DNA of 20,143 bases from contig JAADCY010000052.1 of the NCBI GenBank assembly GCA_013154205.1, positions 1 to 20,143 of the forward strand. Reading direction: 5' to 3'. Below the pieces are notes generated by a model. That model was not told where the DNA came from. It was given only the letters and a program-made list of their open reading frames with translations, and did not search any database. Below are positions 1 through 7,839 of this stretch, piece by piece. This DNA is from Thermoproteota archaeon (GTDB lineage Archaea; Thermoproteota; Thermoprotei_A; Sulfolobales; Desulfurococcaceae). The translations under genes were made by a program, and so were the position numbers. How positions within the stretch are numbered: the stretch's first letter is position 1; every line of letters begins with the position of its first letter.

Positions 1-31
1 AGGAAAAAAATCGCCAAGACTATCGGGTAAA
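1..31. repeat. Left terminal inverted repeat (31 bp)
   Basis: Bases 1-31 are the exact reverse complement of 20093-20123. They include a run of seven A and the segment TCGCCAAGACTATCGGG. Identity stops at base 32. Such repeats are typical of linear dsDNA virus genomes. The right end carries 20 further bases (20124-20143) that have no counterpart here, so the left end of the molecule is probably missing at least 20 bp. Confidence 0.9.
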
Positions 32-59
32 ATAGTTACCTTGGTAGTTGTGGCTGGTG

Positions 60-110
60 GTGATACTTTGTACTAAAATGTAACTTTTTACAAAAGTACA
101 TGAGTATCAT
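60..110. repeat. Dispersed quasi-palindromic repeat, copy 1
   Basis: Half-sites GATAC (62-66) and GTAAC (80-84) are separated by 13 bp. The right arm has TTTTT-AC-AAAA and ends in GAGTATCAT. The left arm is degenerate. Confidence 0.75.
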
Positions 111-120
111 GGATGACTTT

Positions 121-184
121 CACACTTTAGTTAAATGTTACTTGTTAGTAATGGGTATCGTTTTGACAAAATATGTAAGTATGT
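121..184. repeat. Dispersed quasi-palindromic repeat, copy 2
   Basis: Half-sites GTTAC (137-141) and GTATC (155-159) are 13 bp apart. The right arm is TTTTGACAAAATATGTAAGT followed by ATG. It is about 75 bp from copy 1. It closely matches, in reverse complement, copy 11 at the other genome end. Confidence 0.85.
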
Positions 185-250
185 TGGGGTGGATAAGTTG
201 GGATAAGGGAGTGTTGGATGGGGAGCCATAGTGTGTGAATAGTATAATAG

Positions 251-267
251 CCCGTATAGGGTACGGG
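251..267. promoter_or_regulatory. 17-bp palindrome CCnGTA-N5-TACnGG, copy A (candidate operator)
   Basis: The sequence CCCGTATAGGGTACGGG has 6-bp palindromic arms around TAGGG. The only other copy I found is at 9121-9137, with centre CCCTA (the reverse complement). Both lie between a dispersed repeat and a TATA box, so a shared transcription factor is a reasonable inference. Confidence 0.6.
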
Positions 268-287
268 GTACTGGATTAGTAGGGGGA

Positions 288-300
288 AAGGCTTAAATCT
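288..300 (+). promoter_or_regulatory. Archaeal promoter (BRE/TATA) for the 333 gene
   Basis: The purine-rich AAAGG is followed by CTTAAATC (291-299). Start of transcription would be expected near 318-322, giving a short leader with the Shine-Dalgarno site GGTGAT at 322-327. Confidence 0.5.
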
Positions 301-332
301 TTGACGAAAGAAGAGTTTAATGGTGATGCTAT

Positions 333-1751
333 GTGCTGAGGATATATTACTCAGATGAAAGGATGGGTGGGGTCATAAGAGAGGTTGATGTTCTTGGAAT
401 GGATGCTATGTACTATAAAGATGCCAATATGATTCATTGGGAGATTTTGACAGGGAATAGAGAGATTGGGAAGCTTGAATTTGATATTGGGGTTTACAGA
501 GACGTTGTTAAAGAACTAATGCTTAGGTATAAACTGGGGGATTTGAGCATTTCTGACCTTAATAAGCTTAATCAGAAGAATTTTAAGCTGATAATGGATA
601 TGTGCAGTTTGGACATAATAAAATGGTTGTTGGATAGAGTTTTTGGGGAAGTACAGTATAGCATAGCTTTGTATGACTTTAAGAAGGATGATTATTTGAG
701 TACTGATGACATTCTGGATGTCAGTGGCTTTGTTGTAAAGAACGTGGCTGAACTATTCCTCTATTCGACAGTACTGCCCTACATGAACGACGAACTTGAC
801 GAGAGGTCAGTAATAAAGTTTATTCAGGCTAAAGGTGTTGATGCTTTCTTGGAGGAGATGAAGAAGAGGTATAAGGTTGAGGAGAAAGAAGTACAGATAA
901 ATGTGGAGAGGATGACTCCAGAGATGATAGATGAGGTAACAGAGATGGTTAAGGAAAAACCAGTGTCTATAGAGGAAATTACCATGGCAACGGGCTTACC
1001 AGCGAGCACGGTTAAGGAGATTCTTAAAAGTGAGGGTGCAGTTCAGGATAAGAGGACTGGAAAATGGTATATTCCGTCAGAGACTAAGGCTGACGAGGCG
1101 TACAAAATCCTCGTGGACTATGCCACTATGGAGAGAACGTCAATTATATCAGTCGATGACGCTATCAGAGTACTGACAGAGGCTGGTTTCACGAGTAATG
1201 AGGCGTCAGCGTACCTTAGCTATCTAAATAGTGAAGGGAGGATAGAGATAAGAAATGGGCTTGTGGAGATTCCAGAAGTTAAGAATAGGCTCATGCCGAC
1301 AGTAGGGAATGAAGAAGAAGGAGAAAGCAAGGAGTATTCGGCTCCAGCTCCTTCTAAACCGAAGATGAACAAAACAGAGAAAGAGAAACTGTTTGATGAG
1401 GTTAGAAAGATTGCACGGGCGTACGTTGAGGGTAAGATAAGTGTAGAAGAGGCTATCGACGTTTTAGTAGAAGGAGTAGATTACTTAAACAAAACGACGT
1501 ATACTTCAATGTGCAGAGTGTATATGAACACGATTAGAGACTTATCAGCTGAGAAGTACGAGGAGATAAGCTCTACGATTAAACGGGCCTTTGGCACGGT
1601 CTCTTGTGCGAAACTGTATGATAAGATAAGTGCTATAGCGGCAAGAGAGAAAGCGGGTGAATCTGATGAGGAAAGAGAGTCAGAAGAACAGCCATTAGAC
1701 ATTTTCGGCATGCTGAAAGAGTTAATGGGTGGTGGTAGTGAACAGTCGTAG
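333..1751 (+). CDS. Multi-domain winged-helix/HTH protein, 472 aa
   Basis: I do not recognise a family over the full length. The start is GTG at 333, supported by GGTGAT at 322-327; an ATG at 331 in another frame stops at once, and an in-frame ATG at 363 is an alternative without a clear ribosome site. Residues about 195-250 look like a small winged helix (KPVSIEEITMATGLPASTVK, then GKWYIP). Residues about 270-320 look like a second HTH/EF-hand-like helical unit (VDDAIRVLTEAGFTSNEASA). A charged linker follows, then a helical C-terminal domain ending in a glycine/serine-rich tail. It is the leftmost gene and has its own promoter behind two repeat copies and an operator-like palindrome. A transcription regulator or genome-end/partition protein is plausible, but this is inference. 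Confidence 0.85.
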   Translation: MLRIYYSDERMGGVIREVDVLGMDAMYYKDANMIHWEILTGNREIGKLEFDIGVYRDVVKELMLRYKLGDLSISDLNKLNQKNFKLIMDMCSLDIIKWLLDRVFGEVQYSIALYDFKKDDYLSTDDILDVSGFVVKNVAELFLYSTVLPYMNDELDERSVIKFIQAKGVDAFLEEMKKRYKVEEKEVQINVERMTPEMIDEVTEMVKEKPVSIEEITMATGLPASTVKEILKSEGAVQDKRTGKWYIPSETKADEAYKILVDYATMERTSIISVDDAIRVLTEAGFTSNEASAYLSYLNSEGRIEIRNGLVEIPEVKNRLMPTVGNEEEGESKEYSAPAPSKPKMNKTEKEKLFDEVRKIARAYVEGKISVEEAIDVLVEGVDYLNKTTYTSMCRVYMNTIRDLSAEKYEEISSTIKRAFGTVSCAKLYDKISAIAAREKAGESDEERESEEQPLDIFGMLKELMGGGSEQS

Positions 1752-1754
1752 GCG

Positions 1755-1819
1755 CATACATTTTGGCAAAATGTTACTTTTTATTTTTATGTATCTTTTT
1801 GCAAAAACATGTGTGTATG
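1755..1819. repeat. Dispersed quasi-palindromic repeat, copy 3
   Basis: This is a full-length copy: CATACATTTTGGCAAAAT, GTTAC (1773-1777), spacer TTTTTATTTTTAT, GTATC (1791-1795), TTTTTGCAAAAA, then GTGTGTATG. Only about 22 bp separate it from the next start codon. The promoter of that gene must therefore overlap the repeat, with the AT-rich spacer as the likely TATA element. Confidence 0.9.
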
Positions 1820-1841
1820 AAATATGAGATAGGTGGTTAAG

Positions 1842-2792
1842 ATGGTAGTGGGGGGAATCGATGTATTGGCCGTGGCGTGGAATTTGGTACCACAAGGGGG
1901 TGCTGATAGGGTAGCGAGTTTGGTTGCGAGGTTTTTGAATGATTATTCAGGATTTACTGCTCAATATGGGTGGCATGCGGCTCTTTTTAGGTTTAAGCAT
2001 GCTAAGATGATAAATAATCACACATATATTCGTAGAGTAGTTGATGAGGCTAAGCGAAGGGGCTTACCAGTCATAAGCACTGTGCATGGCATACCTACAG
2101 CTCCAGAGTACTATGCATGCCAAGGATATACTCTGAGAAACTCTGATGTGGTTGTAACAGTTAATAAATGGCTTAAGAACTTTGTAGTGGATACTTATGG
2201 TGTTGATAATGTAGTTGTAATTAATAATGGCGTTCCTACTCATTTGATAAAGAGACATGGGATAGTGAGGAGAGATTTTGAAGTAGTGGGCTATCATGGA
2301 AGGATTACTAAGAAAAAAGGGGTAGATAAGTTAATAGAAGCTGTTAGGCTAATTAGGGAGGAGTACCTTAGGGATGTACGATTGTACTTGCTTGGATGGA
2401 GGAGTAGGGAGATAAGGCTTAATTATCGGTGGATTAGGTATTATCGGCCTACTGTACGAGATAAAGAGATAGCGGAGTTCATTGACAACTTAGATTTGGA
2501 GGTTATGCCTACACAGGAAGACCAACAGCCACTAACGGCTCTTGAGGCGTTAGTTCGGGGAAAAAGAGTTTTGATAAGTAAGTTAGAGAGTTTAGAGGAA
2601 TTAGATGGCTTTGTGGAGTGGATGGACGTTGATTGTAGTCCAGAATGCATAGCAGATAAGATTATGGAGATTTTAGATAAAGAAGACAAGGATGAGGATA
2701 AGAGGACTAAAAAGGCCATAGAGCAGTTTGGAATAGAAAGAATGATTAGAGATTATGCTGAGGTCTTTCAGAAATATACGCATACATTTTGA
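1842..2792 (+). CDS. GT4-type glycosyltransferase, 316 aa
   Basis: Probably transfers a sugar from a nucleotide-activated donor to a virion or host-surface glycan. The fold is GT-B, family GT4-like. The N-terminal half is short (residues 1-145, with STVHGIP at about 79-85 and INNGVP at 127-132). The donor-binding half begins at GYHGRITKKKG (150-160) and carries the E-x7-E-type region EDQQPLTALEAL (226-237). The start is ATG 1842 with AGGTGGT at 1831-1837; the GTG at 1833 overlaps that site and is less likely. At 316 aa it is shorter than most cellular GT4 enzymes. Glycosyltransferases are common in filamentous archaeal viruses, where coat proteins can be glycosylated; the acceptor here is unknown. 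It sits alone between two repeat copies and looks monocistronic. Confidence 0.88.
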   Translation: MVVGGIDVLAVAWNLVPQGGADRVASLVARFLNDYSGFTAQYGWHAALFRFKHAKMINNHTYIRRVVDEAKRRGLPVISTVHGIPTAPEYYACQGYTLRNSDVVVTVNKWLKNFVVDTYGVDNVVVINNGVPTHLIKRHGIVRRDFEVVGYHGRITKKKGVDKLIEAVRLIREEYLRDVRLYLLGWRSREIRLNYRWIRYYRPTVRDKEIAEFIDNLDLEVMPTQEDQQPLTALEALVRGKRVLISKLESLEELDGFVEWMDVDCSPECIADKIMEILDKEDKDEDKRTKKAIEQFGIERMIRDYAEVFQKYTHTF

Positions 2793-2845
2793 TAAAACGG
2801 TACTTTTTAGTTTTATGTAACATTTTGCGAAAGTATGTGTGTATG
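2781..2845. repeat. Dispersed quasi-palindromic repeat, copy 4
   Basis: CATACATTTTGATAAAAC, GGTAC (2799-2803), spacer TTTTTAGTTTTAT, GTAAC (2817-2821), ATTTTGCGAAA, then GTGTGTATG. The left arm overlaps the last codons of the glycosyltransferase. Confidence 0.9.
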
Positions 2846-2847
2846 AT

Positions 2848-2861
2848 AAGATTTTTATTTA
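2848..2861 (+). promoter_or_regulatory. Promoter (TATA-like) for the 2892 operon
   Basis: AAGATTTTTATTTAG lies just downstream of repeat copy 4, about 30-40 bp before the start codon, giving an expected transcript start near 2880. Confidence 0.5.
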
Positions 2862-2891
2862 GAACTGCCGTACAAAGAGTAGGTGATTGCT

Positions 2892-3401
2892 ATGGTTGGT
2901 GATACTGAGAAATCGAAGGTTGAAGGAAGATGGACGATAATAATTAGGGATGCTAAGACGGAGAAGGAGATACAGCGGATAGAGAAGAAGAACATAATAA
3001 CGAATGGTGGCAAGGCGTTTTTTGCGAGGATGTTGGCAAGTCCGTGTGTTAGGTTTGATACGGGTGGGAATTATGCAGGTAGGTGTCATGCGGCGTTGGT
3101 AATGGGTACTGGGACTACGACACCAACGGAAAGCGATACTGGTCTTTCACAGCCAGTAGATGCCACTGCTAAGCTTTGTAGCATCTCTCATGACAATAAC
3201 GAGACGACGTACTACGTTAGATATATGCCCGAGGATGCAAATGGGTACACTTATACAGAGTTAGGAATCTATGATGGCTTGCAGGGTGGGGCTGACAAAT
3301 ATAGTTCTGGTGTGCTAATAAATCACCTACAAATTTCACCTGCAATAGAGAAAACAAATGATATACTCGTGGATATTTATGTAACAATAAAGTTCTTGTG
3401 A
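2892..3401 (+). CDS. Phage-fibre/baseplate-like virion protein, 169 aa
   Basis: The layout matches a recurrent viral structural protein: a motif of the type 'N-I-I-T-N-G-G-K-A-F-F-A' (about residues 36-47), a 'LVMGTGTTTPTESDT' loop (about 71-85), an 'ELGIYDG' strand (about 125-131), then a final strand ending in VDIYVTIKFL. In tailed phages such proteins sit near the N-terminal part of tail fibres or collars. Here it may be part of a terminal adhesion structure; that is inference. The start is ATG 2892 with AGGTGAT at 2881-2887; the upstream ATT/ATA-type extension is not needed. It is followed after 16 bp by another putative virion gene. Confidence 0.75.
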   Translation: MVGDTEKSKVEGRWTIIIRDAKTEKEIQRIEKKNIITNGGKAFFARMLASPCVRFDTGGNYAGRCHAALVMGTGTTTPTESDTGLSQPVDATAKLCSISHDNNETTYYVRYMPEDANGYTYTELGIYDGLQGGADKYSSGVLINHLQISPAIEKTNDILVDIYVTIKFL

Positions 3402-3417
3402 AGTATGCTACGGTGAG

Positions 3418-4377
3418 GTGGGTAGAACGACTCAGAAAATCTATGGTAGTTGGTGGACTGTCAAAGAATTTGTTGAAGGAGTTAGGAATTCGTTTACATG
3501 GATTAGAAAGTACGATAGTGTCGTGTTGACAGATGAGTCGTTCTACTCACCTCTATCTGGTGGAATTGAGACTTTTTACCTAATTTTTGTTGGCCATGTA
3601 GTTAGAGCGTATATTTATCAACCACAGAGAGTTAATGATTATGTTGTTGTGATTCCTCGGAGTAGATATGTTCTAAAGCCCGAGGATGCTGAGGAAGCAA
3701 CGGACTTTATGTCGTTTCGGTACGGTGATAGGTGGATAGTCCGAAAAATGGACACGGTAAGTGAAGGCGATTTGTATCGTGATAAGTTTGCTAATCTTGA
3801 AATAACTGTTAAGTTGGAGCCTCAGCTTGAATGGGATTTATCAGGGTATAGAATAGCAAATGCGACTAAGGATAGTTTTGGAGATAGTCTTAGTGAGCTT
3901 GATAGATTTTCTTGGAGTAAAGCAACGCTGAAAGTGTTTAGATTTACAGATAGGACTGCTACCGGTGATAGCGTACATGGTTCTGGTCCTGATGGTCAGT
4001 TTACTTTTGTTCAAAAGGTTGAAAGACAGTTCTACGATTTTGTTGGCTCAGGAGAAGGTGCGTACGGTGGTTACCCGACTTCTAAAGGGTTTTACTATGA
4101 GTGGCGTCGCTTAAGTGATGGCGTAATGCTTGGAGAGCACTATGAGGCTAATATAATTGAGATTCCTGCAAGGGTTACAATTATGATGATATATTCGGGT
4201 AAGTTTGACACTTGGGTAAGTGATGCCACTATTAGCTCGATATATGTTGCCGATAAGTTTGACACTTGGGTAAGTGATGCCACTATTAGCTCGATATATG
4301 TTGCCGATAAGTTTGACACTTGGGTAGGTGAAGTTGAGGTTAGTTCAGTATATAACGCAGATAGTTTTAGTTCTTAG
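3418..4377 (+). CDS. Putative virion/adhesion protein with C-terminal 18-aa tandem repeats, 319 aa
   Basis: I do not recognise a family. The body (about residues 1-255) is rich in aromatic residues and predicted beta strands (GSWWTVKEF, FYYEWRRLSDG). From about residue 260 it consists of 18-residue units beginning KFDTWV and ending in VAD: two identical and one diverged. The GTG at 3418 is the only in-frame start near the previous stop, but its ribosome site (GGTGAG, 3412-3417) abuts the codon, so the true start is uncertain. It follows the fibre-like gene at 2892 by 16 bp and is probably co-transcribed. A role in receptor binding or terminal fibres is inferred from the repeats and context. 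Confidence 0.75.
   Translation: MGRTTQKIYGSWWTVKEFVEGVRNSFTWIRKYDSVVLTDESFYSPLSGGIETFYLIFVGHVVRAYIYQPQRVNDYVVVIPRSRYVLKPEDAEEATDFMSFRYGDRWIVRKMDTVSEGDLYRDKFANLEITVKLEPQLEWDLSGYRIANATKDSFGDSLSELDRFSWSKATLKVFRFTDRTATGDSVHGSGPDGQFTFVQKVERQFYDFVGSGEGAYGGYPTSKGFYYEWRRLSDGVMLGEHYEANIIEIPARVTIMMIYSGKFDTWVSDATISSIYVADKFDTWVSDATISSIYVADKFDTWVGEVEVSSVYNADSFSS
4201..4362 (+). repeat. 54-bp in-frame tandem repeat, three units
   Basis: Units at 4201-4254 and 4255-4308 are identical at the DNA level. The third (4309-4362) keeps the first 18 bases, then diverges. Each unit encodes 18 residues. Confidence 0.95.
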
Positions 4378-4381
4378 ATAT

Positions 4382-4435
4382 GGTACTAAAGCTTTGTACT
4401 CGTCTTTGATTTTGTCTTATTTTATAAGAGTACCA
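4382..4435. other. Inverted repeat downstream of the 3418 gene
   Basis: An 8-bp arm ATGGTACT near 4380 is matched by AGTACCAT near 4428-4436, around a T-rich stretch (TTTGATTTTGTCTTATTTT). It could be a terminator or an operator. A second small palindrome, CCATGCCATGG, overlaps its right side. Confidence 0.4.
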
Positions 4436-4454
4436 TGCCATGGTGTTCGGGTAA

Positions 4455-4470
4455 ATATTTATATATATTT
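4455..4470 (+). promoter_or_regulatory. Promoter for the 4509 structural operon
   Basis: The strong TATA element TTTATATATATTT (4458-4470) lies about 40 bp upstream of ATG 4509, with the expected transcript start near 4490. Unlike most transcription units here, it has no copy of the dispersed repeat upstream. Confidence 0.65.
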
Positions 4471-4508
4471 GGACACATAATTAGTGATGAATGCGGAGGT
4501 GATATGTC

Positions 4509-5366
4509 ATGGTCAAGTCGATAATCGATATTGTAGATAACTCAAACATGATTCCATTTTATGATAGGAATTACTATGATTCAGGTACTCATAAGTTTTC
4601 CATTGTTTTAACAATTCAAAACAAATCAAGCAGTACTGGATATTTCAAGGCAAGTGTGACTAAGGGTGATTTGTACTTTGATAGTGGACTAACCTCAAAG
4701 AGTTATAACATTGGTAGCATAGGTTCAGGGTCTTCTAAGCAAGTCACATTGACTCTTTATTTTAACATGCCAGATAATAATGAAACAATTAGTTACGACA
4801 TTGAAATAGATATGTATGCTGATAGCAGTTATTCGGAATTGAAATCGTCTGCTACGATTAGTAAAAAAATAATAGTGTCTGACTTGACTGACTTTCCGTT
4901 TGTGCAGGAAGTATATATGAAAAGCAATGGTTCGTTGAGCAATGACAGCGGAATAAGTATTACTGGGTTTTCTCCTGATAATGATGTGGTGTTGCCGGAT
5001 GCAGATACTGGCTATTCTATGATAAGCAAATGCTATAAGTATGTTGGTGGTACGTGTTTATCGTGTAGTATATCTGGTAAGATATCAGTTAGTAGTGACT
5101 TTGAGAATTATGGTGAAAAGTATATTTTGTTATATTACGGAGTAGGGGGCCTTCAAAGCTGGTATGTTACTATCAACGGGAATAAATATAATGTGTCTCC
5201 TTGGAGCATATTGTGTTATGATGCTAATAAAGTTGATGAGATAGACATTAGTGGCAAGTCATCGGCGTGTTGTAATGGTTGTCACATAGGTGTGTGGATG
5301 AGGATAGGTAAAATAGTTTTGGTTGGACGTAATAGCGCTGGCTCGGAGAGTGGTAACAATGGCTGA
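4509..5366 (+). CDS. Predicted beta-rich virion protein, 285 aa
   Basis: Family not recognised. Composition is rich in Ser, Gly, Tyr, Asp and Asn with alternating hydrophobic residues, as in secreted or virion beta-sandwich proteins. There are no membrane segments. Residues about 15-125 resemble an Ig/CARDB-like beta domain (KFSIVLTIQNKSSSTGYFK, GSSKQVTLTLYF). The C-terminal part has six cysteines, including CLSC and CCNGC, which could form disulfides or bind metal. The start is ATG 4509 with GGAGGTGAT at 4495-4503. The last 8 bp overlap the next gene, so the two are translationally coupled. It opens an operon of likely structural genes. Confidence 0.85.
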   Translation: MVKSIIDIVDNSNMIPFYDRNYYDSGTHKFSIVLTIQNKSSSTGYFKASVTKGDLYFDSGLTSKSYNIGSIGSGSSKQVTLTLYFNMPDNNETISYDIEIDMYADSSYSELKSSATISKKIIVSDLTDFPFVQEVYMKSNGSLSNDSGISITGFSPDNDVVLPDADTGYSMISKCYKYVGGTCLSCSISGKISVSSDFENYGEKYILLYYGVGGLQSWYVTINGNKYNVSPWSILCYDANKVDEIDISGKSSACCNGCHIGVWMRIGKIVLVGRNSAGSESGNNG

Positions 5367-5991
5367 GGCTATCTTAGGAGTTATAGGTGGCTTGTCAGGG
5401 ATTGGGGGTTCGATATTAAGCGTATTCGAGAGCATTGGAAATGACATAGTGTCATTCATAAATACAGCCATGGAAGTTATTGCATCTGCGCTTAGAGAAC
5501 TATACAGTGGAGTTAAAACGGCGTTTTCAAAGATAATTGACATACTTAATAATGCCTTTAACACGATTGTTAGTTCTGCGAGTGAACTGTTGTCCAGGGC
5601 GTATGGCAATGTACAACAATGGGCAATGAAAGTTGTCGACATGCTTAAGGGTATTGCTCCAGCTGAAGTAGGGATTGGTGTTATATTTGCTGGATTTGGT
5701 AACACGATTGGTAGGGGCTTTCAGAGTCTTGGGACTATGATGGCAGGAATGCTGAGGAGCATGGGGGATGTGGCAAAATCAATGGTGTATAACTTTGTTT
5801 CGTACGTTAAGGAGGCAATCATCCGTATAGCTGATATTGTCAAGAACTTGTCAACTCAGATGTTTATGTATGCTCGTGATATATATAGGCATGCGCTTAA
5901 CATGGGCGCAGATATAGTGCGTAGTATGGGTGATGACCCAGAAAAGTTTATTAGATATGTAATCAATTTTAGTGTGATATTCGGGAGGTGA
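5359..5991 (+). CDS. Amphipathic helical structural protein, 210 aa
   Basis: Family not recognised. Nearly the whole protein is amphipathic or hydrophobic helix, e.g. SILSVFESIGNDIVSFINTA and KTAFSKIIDILNNAFNTIV, with a Gly-rich hydrophobic stretch around residues 113-130 (EVGIGVIFAGFGNTIGRG). The style is that of the N-terminal 300 residues of the 510-aa protein at 6255 and recalls tape-measure or membrane-associated virion proteins. ATG 5359 overlaps the previous stop by 8 bp; the upstream in-frame start at 5323 would overlap by 44 bp without a better ribosome site, so I prefer 5359. Likely a minor virion component. Confidence 0.8.
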   Translation: MAEAILGVIGGLSGIGGSILSVFESIGNDIVSFINTAMEVIASALRELYSGVKTAFSKIIDILNNAFNTIVSSASELLSRAYGNVQQWAMKVVDMLKGIAPAEVGIGVIFAGFGNTIGRGFQSLGTMMAGMLRSMGDVAKSMVYNFVSYVKEAIIRIADIVKNLSTQMFMYARDIYRHALNMGADIVRSMGDDPEKFIRYVINFSVIFGR

Positions 5992-5996
5992 GAAAA

Positions 5997-6233
5997 ATGT
6001 ATGGTCAGATAACCCCGGAGCAAGCGGAGGGATTGCTTAAGCAATCCCTAAAGACTGTGAATATTGGGGGGAAGGAGTATCCAGTACAGTGGGAAGGCAC
6101 GACTATGAAAATTAGCATACCATATACTGACGTGGTAGAGATGATAAGAAAAGCATTGCCTCCACAGTTCCAAAGAGCCACCAATATTGTTGTGACTCCC
6201 ACGTCCATAGACCTCTCGCTTAAGGTGCTTTGA
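5997..6233 (+). CDS. Small conserved-looking protein, 78 aa
   Basis: Not recognised. Mixed alpha/beta: an N-terminal helix (ITPEQAEGLLKQSL), two strands (KEYPVQWEG, MKISIPY), a helix and a final strand (TSIDLSLKVL). No membrane segment. Start ATG 5997 has GGAGGTGAG at 5984-5991, eight bases upstream, which overlaps the previous stop codon. It lies between two amphipathic helical proteins and may be a chaperone or linker for them; this is inference from position only. Confidence 0.75.
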   Translation: MYGQITPEQAEGLLKQSLKTVNIGGKEYPVQWEGTTMKISIPYTDVVEMIRKALPPQFQRATNIVVTPTSIDLSLKVL

Positions 6234-6254
6234 TTGTAAGAGGGGGCAGACGAT

Positions 6255-7787
6255 ATGGCCGATTTGAACCCAATTGACTGGCTCAAAAGCATTGCGAATA
6301 GTTTCGAGAATGCAATAAACACGATTGTGAATGACTTTAAAAGTGCTTTCGAAGACGTGGTTAAGGCCCTTAACTCAGCCATTGGAGCCATATCGTCTGC
6401 CCTTTCTGACGTTAAGGATGCAGTAATTACAATTGCTAACAAGTTCAACGATGCTATTCATGCAATAATAAACGGCATTAAGGGCATTGCAGAGGACATA
6501 ATTAACTTTGCCAAATGGGCTTATAACGACATGAAGAACTTCGTTAGTAATGTTTGGTCGAGTATTGACCATTCAATAAGTTCAATGTTCAATTCATTAA
6601 AACAATTACCCTCGGACATCTTTTCAGGCATTTCTAATGTCTTGTCGAGTATGTGGTCTGAGCTTAATAGTGTAATGCAGGATGCATACAGCTCTGTTTC
6701 TACAATGGTCAACTCAATCTTTGGTAGTGTAACTACAGTTTTAAACGACGCTTGGGGCTACATAGAGGGAGCAGTAAATAAGGCAGTTGATGCTTTTTCG
6801 GACATTAAAGACACGATAGAAGGGTGGTTCAAAGAGCTGTGGGTTTGGATAAAAGGAGCATTCAGTACTATGTGGGACTGGGTGAAGCTTCTTTACGATA
6901 AAGCGATAAGCTCCACGGACTGGCTAATAAGCCGTCTGAGCGACATAGCAAAGTGGATAGGCGGTAAAGCGTACGATATCGCAGACACAGTACTAAAGAC
7001 TGTCATGAGTGCATGGAATTGGATAAAAAATAAAATATGGGGCATAATCTCAGGGGTGGCTCACTCAATAGCTACGATAATCAATGACATAGCCATGAGA
7101 GCAAGGTCAAAACTAAAAGAGCTCGTGGCTATCAACATTGGTACATCTGGTATCTTTAAGAGCATTAAGTACATTGAAGAGGGCAACCTTAAAAAAGGAG
7201 TTCTCGGGATGATTCTCTCACCAATAGCAGGTATTTTAGCGGGAGAAATACTCGAAGCAATGGTTCCAAAACCAAGCACGATAGATGTTTCTCCAATGTT
7301 TATTGGTTCAAATACCGCTATTGGCCCTGCAGATATAGTACCAGGGTACTTCAACACCGAACAATTAGTAATGGAGAGACCCAACCAATTCACTCCAGTT
7401 GACAGTATGATGATAGCAGATATTCCAGCAGTTAAAATTATCCGTGGTATTGCAGTCACACCCAAGGACAGCTTGACAGTAACTGACAAGAACGGTGTTA
7501 GCATACAAATAATACCGCCACAGCACTATATTGTCAGAGATAAGGTTACTGTGGACGATGGTGGAGGCGCTTCAGTACAGATAATTAATCCAAGGTATAT
7601 CTCAGCATCGGACAAGATTGAGATGAAAGATAGCCCGAAGGTTTATATTTTAAACCCAGTCAACATAACGGGGAGTGATAAGATGAAGTTGACAGATAAT
7701 TGCTACATAACGATTGAGGAAGACCTTAAGGCATCGGATAAGATAAGCATACAGGACAGCCCAAAGGTTAGTGTAAGCACTTCCTAA
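6255..7787 (+). CDS. Large virion protein: helical tape-measure-like half plus C-terminal beta repeats, 510 aa
   Basis: Residues 1-300 are a long series of amphipathic helices with regularly spaced Trp, Ile and Phe (WLKSIANSFENAINTIVNDF, WGYIEGAVNKAVDAF, AWNWIKNKIWGIISG). Around residues 310-335 is a hydrophobic segment (GVLGMILSPIAGILAGEIL). From about 395 to 510 there are five short repeats of the form (I/L)-x-x-S-D-K-(I/M)-x-x-x-D-x-P-x-V-x-I, e.g. ISASDKIEMKDSPKVYI and KASDKISIQDSPKVSV, probably beta-solenoid or stalk units. ATG 6255 follows an AGAGGGGGC site. It is the largest protein in the window and ends the structural operon. The two-part layout suggests a membrane- or capsid-anchored terminal fibre. 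No family is assigned. Confidence 0.82.
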   Translation: MADLNPIDWLKSIANSFENAINTIVNDFKSAFEDVVKALNSAIGAISSALSDVKDAVITIANKFNDAIHAIINGIKGIAEDIINFAKWAYNDMKNFVSNVWSSIDHSISSMFNSLKQLPSDIFSGISNVLSSMWSELNSVMQDAYSSVSTMVNSIFGSVTTVLNDAWGYIEGAVNKAVDAFSDIKDTIEGWFKELWVWIKGAFSTMWDWVKLLYDKAISSTDWLISRLSDIAKWIGGKAYDIADTVLKTVMSAWNWIKNKIWGIISGVAHSIATIINDIAMRARSKLKELVAINIGTSGIFKSIKYIEEGNLKKGVLGMILSPIAGILAGEILEAMVPKPSTIDVSPMFIGSNTAIGPADIVPGYFNTEQLVMERPNQFTPVDSMMIADIPAVKIIRGIAVTPKDSLTVTDKNGVSIQIIPPQHYIVRDKVTVDDGGGASVQIINPRYISASDKIEMKDSPKVYILNPVNITGSDKMKLTDNCYITIEEDLKASDKISIQDSPKVSVSTS

Positions 7788-7795
7788 TAGTAAAA

Positions 7796-7818
7796 GATTT
7801 AAGTATTTGTTTATATAG
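7796..7818 (+). promoter_or_regulatory. Promoter for the 7840 gene
   Basis: Two overlapping TATA candidates occur: ATTTAAG (7797-7803) and TTTATATAG (7810-7818). The first gives a transcript start just before GAGGTGAT (7827-7834). The second would give an almost leaderless message. Confidence 0.45.
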
Positions 7819-7839
7819 AAAGTATCGAGGTGATATGCC

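Larger units (their letters stand above)
32..332. other. Left-end non-coding region with two dispersed repeats, an operator-like palindrome and a promoter
   Basis: No convincing gene is seen in these 301 bases. They hold two copies of the dispersed GNTAC-N13-GTANC repeat (about 60-110 and 121-184), a 17-bp palindrome at 251-267, and a TATA-like element near 291-300 that would drive the gene at 333. Confidence 0.7.

Noticed and set aside
5259..5705. 148-aa minus-strand open frame (and a similar one at 7061-7504)
   Set aside because: Antisense to well-supported plus-strand genes, with low-complexity composition and no ribosome site.
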